A stretch of 19,755 nt of DNA from Bacillota bacterium. Its GTDB lineage: Bacteria > Bacillota > Negativicutes > Veillonellales > Negativicoccaceae. Each line of letters starts with the position of its first letter. The stretch's first letter is position 1. The DNA lies in the NCBI GenBank assembly GCA_023418435.1, contig JAEZZT010000125.1:1-19755 (forward strand), given 5' to 3'. The notes beneath the pieces were generated by a model, which was not told the DNA's origin, searched no databases, and saw nothing but the letters and a program-made list of their open reading frames with translations. Below are positions 14,586 through 19,755 of the stretch, in pieces. The translations under genes and the position numbers were made by a program.

Positions 14586-15346
14586 GTTTGCTGGAAACGA
14601 AGGCAGTCGCCAAAGTATTTGGCGGAATTAAGGCGGTTCAAGATTTTACAGTTCATATCGAAGAGGGCGAATTGATCGGCTTGATCGGGCCGAATGGTGC
14701 CGGCAAAACGACAGCCTTCAATCTCTTGACGGGAGTGTATCAACCGACCAGTGGGGAAATTCTCTTGCAGGGAAAATCCATAGTAGGAAAGAAGCCTTAT
14801 GAAATTACTGCTTGCGGCGTCGCACGTACTTTTCAAAATATCCGTTTGTTTGGGGACTTGACGGTCTTGGACAATGTAAAAATTGCCTGCAACCTGCATG
14901 CTTCATACTCGTTGGCGGAAGCCATTTTACGAATTGGCAGATTCGGCAAGCAGGAACAAGATATCGAAGAAGAATCATTGCGCTTGTTACGGCTCTTCGG
15001 TTTGGAGCAGAAAAGAGACGAACTGGCACGCAACTTGCCTTATGGCGAGCAACGCCGCTTGGAGATTGCCCGTGCTCTGGCGACACGGCCCAAGTTGTTG
15101 TTGCTTGATGAGCCGGCTGCGGGGATGAACCCTCAGGAAACGAAGGATTTGACCGATCTGATCCGCAGATTGCGGGATGAACTTCAGCTTTCCATCCTCC
15201 TCATCGAGCATGATATGGGATTGGTGATGGGGCTATGCGAAAGAATTTATGTCTTGGATTATGGCAAGATTTTGACCGAAGGAGCTCCGGAAGAGGTCCA
15301 AAACAATCCGGAAGTAATCAAGGCGTACTTGGGAGCGGAGGTGTGA
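14582..15346 (+). CDS. livG: Branched-chain amino acid ABC transporter ATP-binding protein LivG
   Basis: 254 residues. Walker A is G-P-N-G-A-G-K-T-T (36-44), the Q-loop is F-Q-N-I-R-L-F around residue 85, the signature is L-P-Y-G-E-Q-R-R-L-E-I-A-R-A-L (152-166), Walker B is L-L-L-L-D-E-P (172-178), and the switch histidine is in L-I-E-H-D-M-G. The LivG subfamily features are a relatively long helical insertion (about 105-150), the Y-G-E-Q signature variant, and A-A-G-M-N-P-Q-E after Walker B. It energises uptake together with LivF. The start lies in the livM stop. Confidence 0.95.
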   Translation: MSLLETKAVAKVFGGIKAVQDFTVHIEEGELIGLIGPNGAGKTTAFNLLTGVYQPTSGEILLQGKSIVGKKPYEITACGVARTFQNIRLFGDLTVLDNVKIACNLHASYSLAEAILRIGRFGKQEQDIEEESLRLLRLFGLEQKRDELARNLPYGEQRRLEIARALATRPKLLLLDEPAAGMNPQETKDLTDLIRRLRDELQLSILLIEHDMGLVMGLCERIYVLDYGKILTEGAPEEVQNNPEVIKAYLGAEV

Positions 15347-15347
15347 G

Positions 15348-16067
15348 ATGACGCAAAGAGCCATATTGGAAGTCCAGGACATTCATGTCTACTATGGCGC
15401 GATTCATGCGCTGAAAGGAATCTCGCTTGCGGTACGCGAAGGCCAAATAGTAGCACTTATCGGCGCCAATGGTGCGGGTAAATCGACCACTTTGCGAACG
15501 ATTTCCGGTCTCTTGAAACCGAAAATCGGGGATATTCTTCTGGAAGGGCAATCCATTGCCAAGAAAAATGTTCAAGATATAGTACGCGCAGGTATCAGCC
15601 AGGTCCCGGAGGGGAGAAGAATATTTGCGCCGTTGACTGTATTGGAAAATCTGGAATTGGGAGCGTTTACTCGCAAGGACAAGGACGGCATCAAAGCGGA
15701 TATGGAGCTTGTCTTTGAGCGATTCCCGCGTTTGTATGAGCGCAAAAAGCAATCTGCCGGTACACTCTCCGGCGGTGAGCAGCAGATGCTCGCCATGGGG
15801 CGAGCATTGATGAGCCGACCGCGGATTTTGCTTTTGGATGAGCCATCGATGGGCTTGTCTCCGCTGTTTGTAAAAGAGATTTTTGATATCATCCGGACGA
15901 TCAATGGACAAGGTACGACGATACTCTTGGTCGAACAAAATGCACATATGGCGGTATCGGTTGCCGACTATGCCTATGTATTGGAGACCGGACGTATTAC
16001 GTTGGAAGGTCCGGGCGAAGAATTGGCTGCCAGTGAAGAAGTACGGGCTGCCTATTTAGGAGGCTAA
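15348..16067 (+). CDS. livF: Branched-chain amino acid ABC transporter ATP-binding protein LivF
   Basis: 239 residues. Walker A is G-A-N-G-A-G-K-S-T (39-47), the Q-loop region reads I-S-Q-V-P-E-G-R-R-I-F (typical of LivF), the signature is L-S-G-G-E-Q-Q-M-L-A-M-G-R-A-L (140-154), Walker B is I-L-L-L-D-E-P-S-M-G-L (160-170), and the switch histidine motif appears as L-V-E-Q-N-A with A-H following. Having Gln in place of the usual switch His is normal for this subfamily. GGAGGTG at 15336-15342 serves as ribosome-binding site. It is the last gene of the operon; its stop is directly followed by a terminator palindrome. Confidence 0.95.
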   Translation: MTQRAILEVQDIHVYYGAIHALKGISLAVREGQIVALIGANGAGKSTTLRTISGLLKPKIGDILLEGQSIAKKNVQDIVRAGISQVPEGRRIFAPLTVLENLELGAFTRKDKDGIKADMELVFERFPRLYERKKQSAGTLSGGEQQMLAMGRALMSRPRILLLDEPSMGLSPLFVKEIFDIIRTINGQGTTILLVEQNAHMAVSVADYAYVLETGRITLEGPGEELAASEEVRAAYLGG

Positions 16068-16095
16068 AAAAGGATTCCCAATTGGGAATCCTTTT
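16068..16095. terminator. Bidirectional terminator between livF and the convergent AEC gene
   Basis: A perfect 28-bp palindrome (left arm AAAAGGATTCCCAA), with an A run on the left and a T run on the right. It begins right after the livF TAA and overlaps the stop codon of the - strand AEC gene by two bases, so one element serves both converging transcripts. Confidence 0.9.
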
Positions 16096-17065
16096 ACCAT
16101 GTCGGGAGCGGAAATAATATCCGCGCCAAGTATATAACCGCTGTTAACGTAACACTGCTGACAATAAAACTGAGCATGACGGCCTGTGTCGCAAAGCCCG
16201 GATGATTATCAAACTCGACGGCGAACATGACGGTATTGACCGCCGAAGGAACTGCGGAAAAGATGAAGAAAACTTGCGCAGTGAGGGGATCGAATTTGCC
16301 GTAAGCATAGATAATCGCCAAGGCCAGACAAGGGCTGAGGATCAGCTTGCAAGCCAAGGCCATCCATACTTCCGGATTGAACCAATACAACTCCGTGCGA
16401 TGCAACTGAATTCCTAACGTAGTCATAGCGACAAAGGGTAAGCATGCCGCGGCAATTTTAATAGCCGGCCAGATGAACCAAGTGTGCACGGGAATGGCGA
16501 AGTACTTCAGGAGAATCACACCCAGCACTACGTAGACGGTAGGCATGTGGAAGACCATGCGAATGGCATCCCGGGCAGTCAGACGTCCGCTGCCGGATTG
16601 GTACAGGCCGATGGTATTGACGGAGACATTCATGAGGATCAGCAACATCGTGATACAAGCCATGGCGTCGATGTAATAGGGAGCTTCATTGCCATGTATA
16701 TATGGCGTATGTGTGAATATCAAGGTGATCATGGCTACGCCGATATTACCGCAGTTATTGAACACCGAGGCGTTGCGGAAAATGGAAGCCAATCCTTTGT
16801 CATGATCGCGTAAATAAGAAATCAAGGAGGCACATATACTCAAAGCGGTGAGGAGAACGACTCCGGCCAGCAAAAGAATAATACGCTCTGAGGAGAAATT
16901 CATTTCGTAAATACTTTTAAAGATAAAAGCCGGCAAAATAATATAGAAAGTAGTCTTGGTAAAAGTTTTTACATCTATTTTGAACTTGGCATCCAGCCAG
17001 TAGCCAATGGCGGACAAGCAAAGCAAGGGCAGCATATTGTGGGTTAAAATATGCAAAAAATTCAT
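16094..17065 (-). CDS. AEC (auxin efflux carrier) family transporter, copy A
   Basis: 323 residues with about ten hydrophobic segments. AEC family hallmarks are the N-terminal P-L-L-C-L-S-A-I-G-Y-W-L-D, F-Y-I-I-L-P-A-F-I-F-K-S, the central V-F-N-N-C-G-N-I-G-V-A-M, the A-M-T-T-L-G-I-Q-L loop, and the C-terminal V-P-S-A-V-N-T-V-M-F-A-V...V-M-L-S-F. Family members carry small organic acids such as malate or malonate, or other anions; the substrate here is unknown. GGAG lies about 8 bases upstream of the ATG on the - strand. It lies downstream of a close paralogue on the same strand, but a terminator lies between them, so it probably has its own promoter. It converges on livF. Confidence 0.9.
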   Translation of the reverse strand: MNFLHILTHNMLPLLCLSAIGYWLDAKFKIDVKTFTKTTFYIILPAFIFKSIYEMNFSSERIILLLAGVVLLTALSICASLISYLRDHDKGLASIFRNASVFNNCGNIGVAMITLIFTHTPYIHGNEAPYYIDAMACITMLLILMNVSVNTIGLYQSGSGRLTARDAIRMVFHMPTVYVVLGVILLKYFAIPVHTWFIWPAIKIAAACLPFVAMTTLGIQLHRTELYWFNPEVWMALACKLILSPCLALAIIYAYGKFDPLTAQVFFIFSAVPSAVNTVMFAVEFDNHPGFATQAVMLSFIVSSVTLTAVIYLARILFPLPTW

Positions 17066-17130
17066 TTCATCATCTCCGTTTCTTCTACAAGCATATCATA
17101 TTCTTGTGGAGCGGATAAAAATTACAAATA

Positions 17131-17164
17131 AAAACTGCTGACCGGAGTGGTAGTCAGCAGTTTT
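17131..17164 (-). terminator. Terminator after AEC copy B (between the two AEC genes)
   Basis: AAAACTGCTGAC (17131-17142) and GTCAGCAGTTTT (17153-17164) form a perfect 12-bp stem with a 10-base loop. Read on the - strand it is followed by TTTATTTG, giving a good U tract downstream of copy B. Confidence 0.85.
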
Positions 17165-17177
17165 CGTATCCACATCA

Positions 17178-18149
17178 TTAGAGAGTGGGTAAAGGAAATA
17201 GTATTCTTGCCAAGAAAATCAACGCCGTCAACGTAATACCGCTCATCAAGAAGCTGAGCATAACCGCTTGCGTAGCAAATCCGGGATGGTTGTCGAAGTC
17301 GACGGCAAACATAACGGAATTGACTGCCGACGGCACACCGGAAAAAATAAGAAAAACTTGGGCAGTAATTGCATCAAATTTACCATATGAGTAAATAATA
17401 ATCAGGGCGAGAATCGGACTCAAAACCAATTTAAAGAGGATGGCGGCCCAAACATCCACATCAAACCAGTACAAATCGGTGCGGTGCAACTGAATTCCCA
17501 ACGTAGTCATCGCAATAAAGGGCAGGCAGGCAGCACAAATTTTGACAGTCGGCCAAATAAACCAAGTATCTACCGGAACGTGGAAATATTTCAGTAAAAG
17601 TATACCGGCTACCACGTAGACGGTGGGCATATGGAAAACCATACGAATGGCATCCCGGGCGGTCATATGACTTTTGCCGACCTGGTACAAGCCGATCGTA
17701 TTGACCGAAATGTTGATGAGAATCAGCAACATGGTAATGGTCGCCATGGCTTCCGTATAATACGGTGCATTGTAGCCGTGGGCATAGGGCGGATGCGTAT
17801 AAATCAAGGTCACCATGGCAACCCCTACATTACCGCAGTTATTGAAAACGGCACAATTGCGGAAGATTTCCTTCATGCTCGAGTCATAGTGACGAGCGTA
17901 AGCAAACAATGTAACGCATAGGCTGATCGCGACCAATAGCACCGAACCGGCGATTAATAATACCCAGCGGTCCGAAGTATCACGCATCTCGTAGATGCTC
18001 TTAAATACGAAAGCGGGTAACACAATGTAAAACGTAATCTTGGTCAATGTCTTGACATCGACCTCGAATTTTGCGTCCAACCAATATCCGATAGCCGATA
18101 AACAAAGTAGCGGCAACATATTGTACACAAGGATATGGAAGAATGCCAT
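17178..18149 (-). CDS. AEC (auxin efflux carrier) family transporter, copy B
   Basis: 323 residues, exactly the same length as copy A and collinear with it without gaps. Most positions agree, including long identical stretches around P-L-L-C-L-S-A-I-G-Y-W-L-D-A-K-F, V-F-N-N-C-G-N, A-R-D-A-I-R-M-V-F-H-M-P-T-V-Y-V-V and N-H-P-G-F-A-T-Q-A-V-M-L-S-F. The ten-segment AEC topology is the same. AAGGAG precedes the ATG on the - strand. The substrate is unknown; a dicarboxylate or related organic acid is the family-based guess. It is transcribed divergently from the DapL-like gene, with a shared 269-bp regulatory region. Confidence 0.9.
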   Translation of the reverse strand: MAFFHILVYNMLPLLCLSAIGYWLDAKFEVDVKTLTKITFYIVLPAFVFKSIYEMRDTSDRWVLLIAGSVLLVAISLCVTLFAYARHYDSSMKEIFRNCAVFNNCGNVGVAMVTLIYTHPPYAHGYNAPYYTEAMATITMLLILINISVNTIGLYQVGKSHMTARDAIRMVFHMPTVYVVAGILLLKYFHVPVDTWFIWPTVKICAACLPFIAMTTLGIQLHRTDLYWFDVDVWAAILFKLVLSPILALIIIYSYGKFDAITAQVFLIFSGVPSAVNSVMFAVDFDNHPGFATQAVMLSFLMSGITLTALIFLARILFPLPTL

Positions 18150-18243
18150 ACTATCATCTCCTTTTCCGTCATTCAGAATAGCACGAAAAAGGGGCTGTGA
18201 GAAATTAAATATTAGAATAGAAAATGCCTAAAAAAGGCGATAC

Positions 18244-18272
18244 ATTCGATTGTTGTAGGATTTTTATGCCAA
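18244..18272 (-). promoter_or_regulatory. Possible promoter of AEC copy B
   Basis: On the - strand: TTGGCA (bases 18272-18267), a 17-base spacer, then TCGAAT (18249-18244). The -35 is good and the -10 is weak (4 of 6). Transcription would start near 18237, about 90 bases before the ATG. Confidence 0.4.
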
Positions 18273-18281
18273 AAGATGATG

Positions 18282-18300
18282 TTGTTTAATAATCATACAA
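18282..18300. promoter_or_regulatory. Imperfect dyad in the divergent region (possible regulator site)
   Basis: TTGTTTAATAATCATACAA is symmetrical at 7 of 9 base pairs, with TTGT/ACAA ends. It sits about 10 bp upstream of the proposed -35 of AEC copy B, where an activator such as a LysR-type protein would bind. No regulator gene is in the window. Confidence 0.35.
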
Positions 18301-18355
18301 GTTTAGCATATATGTTATAAAAAAACGGATGACCTGGTGCAAATACTAAACTTGT
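18297..18355. repeat. Long-spaced perfect 10-bp inverted repeat
   Basis: ACAAGTTTAG (18297-18306) and CTAAACTTGT (18346-18355) are exact reverse complements separated by 39 bases. An extended -10-like TGTTATAAA lies between them. They could be paired operator half-sites. The left repeat overlaps the dyad at 18282-18300. Confidence 0.5.
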
Positions 18356-18386
18356 CGGCCTAAGGAGGGTTTTGCAGGGGTATCTA

Positions 18387-18395
18387 TGTTATAAT
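18387..18395 (+). promoter_or_regulatory. Extended -10 promoter of the DapL-like gene
   Basis: TGTTATAAT gives a perfect TATAAT (18390-18395) with an upstream TG. No good -35 is seen at 17 bp, as is common for extended -10 promoters. The start point would be near 18402, leaving a very short leader of about 17 bases before ATG 18419. Confidence 0.55.
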
Positions 18396-18418
18396 GATTA
18401 CGAAATCGAGGTGAGTAA

Positions 18419-19468
18419 ATGAAAATCAAAGCGACCTTGTATCGGTTGGATAGTGAAGTCAATCAGAAACATCGTCCAAGTTTGCGGACCGCAAATTTAA
18501 TTCCGGTGATGAAGGAAGCGATTATAAATGCTTGTGAAGGGCAGACTACTACGCTGGCAGAAGTCAGAGAGAGTATATGTGCATACTATGCTCAACAGGG
18601 AGTCCGGATTTCCCCGGAAGCGATACTTTTAGGGACGCATGGCGAGGACTGCTTGCGGCTGGCTGCTCGCGAGAATGTAGCGGCAGTAGTGGTACCCGGT
18701 GACTTACAGATGCTTGCCCGGCATGCGGGAGATGGTCGCACCGGCAATACTCAAGATGGATTTTATCGAGGCCTTGAATATATAACCGCTTTTGATGAAA
18801 TTGATTTCAAGGCGCCGTTGCCGACGCATGAGCCTACGATCTTGCATCTGCCGGCAGTCAATCCTGCGACGGGCGTGGCCTGGACGGAAAGAGAAGAATT
18901 GCGCTGGGTGCGGTATGCGGAAAATACCGGGATGACAATTTTGTACGATGCGTCATGGCGAGTATACTCCACGCAGATGACCTCCCTGTACAGACTGCCC
19001 GAAGCCAATGCACATATCTTGGAATGGTATGATTTGTCCGCGATCGGTCTGGCGGGGCTGAGCTATACGATTGTTCCTGATGGTTGGCAGGCGGATTGTG
19101 GAACGAGCACGGCCAAAACAGCAGACCGCGTAGCACGAGATTACTTGACAAATACTTCTTGGTCGCCGATTTTGGCGGCAGCTTTGCAAGCTTGGTTTAC
19201 CCCCTTGGGGCAAGAGCAATGGCAGGCATATTGTGAAAAGGTGATGGCTCGGACGAGACGCTTGCGCGCCTATCTCATGATGGAGAACACTGCGGTGTGG
19301 GGTGGCGATGAAGCGCCTATCTTGTGGACACAAGCAACCCCGCAGCGAAAAGAAAAGCTGCTTCGTTGTGGTGCGGATGTGCAGGATGGAGAAGTATATA
19401 GCCCTGATGGTGTAGGGTATTTGTCGATTTATTTGAATGACAATACACAGCCAGAAATTTATCGGTAA
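18419..19468 (+). CDS. Degenerate LL-diaminopimelate aminotransferase (DapL)-like protein, fold-type I, catalytic lysine missing
   Basis: 349 residues; DapL is usually about 400. The order of motifs follows DapL: I-S-P-E-A-I-L-L-G (65-73), V-A-A-V-V-V-P then G-R-T-G (106-109), L-H-L-P-A-V-N-P-A-T-G (142-152, DapL has L-C-S-P-N-N-P-T-G), I-L-Y-D-A-S-W with Asp177, S-L-Y-R-L-P-E-A (189-196), G-L-A-G-L-S-Y-T-I-V-P (210-220) and G-V-G-Y-L-S (331-336). The Schiff-base Lys aligns with Ser207, and no lysine occurs at all from 132 to 232. The C-terminal substrate-carboxylate Arg aligns with Ser336, and the Y-G-P-x-x-G and phosphate-binding A-K motifs are altered. The frame is intact, with GAGGTGA before the ATG, so it is probably a kept non-aminotransferase rather than a decayed gene. 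The DapL origin is from recalled motifs; function unknown. Confidence 0.7.
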   Translation: MKIKATLYRLDSEVNQKHRPSLRTANLIPVMKEAIINACEGQTTTLAEVRESICAYYAQQGVRISPEAILLGTHGEDCLRLAARENVAAVVVPGDLQMLARHAGDGRTGNTQDGFYRGLEYITAFDEIDFKAPLPTHEPTILHLPAVNPATGVAWTEREELRWVRYAENTGMTILYDASWRVYSTQMTSLYRLPEANAHILEWYDLSAIGLAGLSYTIVPDGWQADCGTSTAKTADRVARDYLTNTSWSPILAAALQAWFTPLGQEQWQAYCEKVMARTRRLRAYLMMENTAVWGGDEAPILWTQATPQRKEKLLRCGADVQDGEVYSPDGVGYLSIYLNDNTQPEIYR

Positions 19469-19480
19469 AGGATGAAAATA

Positions 19481-19755
19481 ATGAGTACTAATTTACAAGT
19501 GGGAATTGTGGGTTTACCCAATGTAGGAAAAAGCACGCTATTCAATGCGATCACGAAAGCAGGAGCCGAGGCGGCCAACTATCCTTTCTGCACCATTGAG
19601 CCCAATGTCGGCGTGGTGGATTTGCCGGATGCACGACTCGATGTGTTGACGGACATGTTTCAGCCCAAGAGCCGAGTGCCGGCGGTGATGCGCTTTGTGG
19701 ATATCGCTGGCTTGGTGGCCGGGGCCTCCAAAGGGGAAGGTTTGGGCAATCAATT
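19481..19755 (+). CDS. ychF: YchF/OBG family redox-regulated ATPase (N-terminal fragment, cut by window end)
   Basis: The first 91 codons are present; the reading frame is open to the window edge. The translation begins [19 protein letters not shown], the P-loop of the OBG GTPase superfamily. It continues with [14 protein letters not shown] (switch region) and [20 protein letters not shown] (G3 and the conserved stretch after it), which is diagnostic of YchF. YchF prefers ATP over GTP and associates with ribosomes and the stress response. The start is 12 bases after the DapL-like stop; ATG 19481 is 8 bases from AGGA, whereas an in-frame ATG at 19472 is too close to it. It is probably co-transcribed with the upstream gene. 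Confidence 0.96.
   Translation, partial: MSTNLQVGIVGLPNVGKSTLFNAITKAGAEAANYPFCTIEPNVGVVDLPDARLDVLTDMFQPKSRVPAVMRFVDIAGLVAGASKGEGLGNQ

Noticed and set aside
1..19755. CRISPR arrays, insertion sequences, tRNA or rRNA genes, prophage
   Set aside because: No repeat-spacer pattern, transposase motif, terminal inverted repeats of an element, or stable RNA gene was seen anywhere in the window.

Overview
The window looks like an origin-proximal chromosome segment from a low-to-mid GC Firmicute. The order yidD-yidC-jag-mnmE-mnmG-rsmG followed by parA-parB and parS sites is the classical arrangement beside dnaA/rpmH/rnpA, which would lie just left of base 1. Several traits fit an anaerobic, amino-acid-using lineage, tentatively Negativicutes: a short YidC without a lipobox, a DUF4446 gene and an M23 peptidase gene after parB, a complete LIV-type uptake system, and a DapL-derived gene. 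The class assignment is inference. The genus cannot be named from the sequence.

Bases 1-6560 hold housekeeping genes, all on the + strand: the tail of yidD, the membrane insertase yidC, the RNA-binding protein jag/khpB, the tRNA wobble-uridine enzymes mnmE and mnmG, the 16S rRNA methyltransferase rsmG, and a class III-like polyphosphate kinase 2. Genes overlap or are separated by a few bases, except for a terminator between jag and mnmE. The run ends in a perfect 32-bp palindrome whose core is a parS site.

Bases 6560-10028 form the chromosome segregation module. About 300 bp without a gene (with hairpin potential) is followed by a second parS touching the -35 of the parA promoter. Then come parA (with a third parS inside it), parB, a DUF4446 membrane protein and a membrane-anchored M23 endopeptidase, closed by a strong terminator. 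Chromosome segregation and cell-wall remodelling thus appear to be co-transcribed.

Bases 10029-16095 are a complete branched-chain (hydrophobic) amino acid ABC transporter. Two tandem paralogous binding lipoproteins come first, then an intercistronic hairpin, then livH, livM, livG and livF. The operon has a good sigma-A type promoter with two short dyads upstream of it, and it ends in a palindromic terminator shared with the convergent neighbour.

Bases 16094-18149 (- strand) carry two tandem, closely related AEC-family (auxin efflux carrier family) permeases, each followed by its own terminator. A 269-bp divergent regulatory region with a dyad and a long-spaced inverted repeat separates them from the last two + strand genes. 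These are a DapL-like aminotransferase homologue that has lost the catalytic lysine and other active-site residues, and the start of ychF, cut by the window edge. The degenerate DapL homologue is the most unusual item. The parS architecture around parA is the next most interesting.
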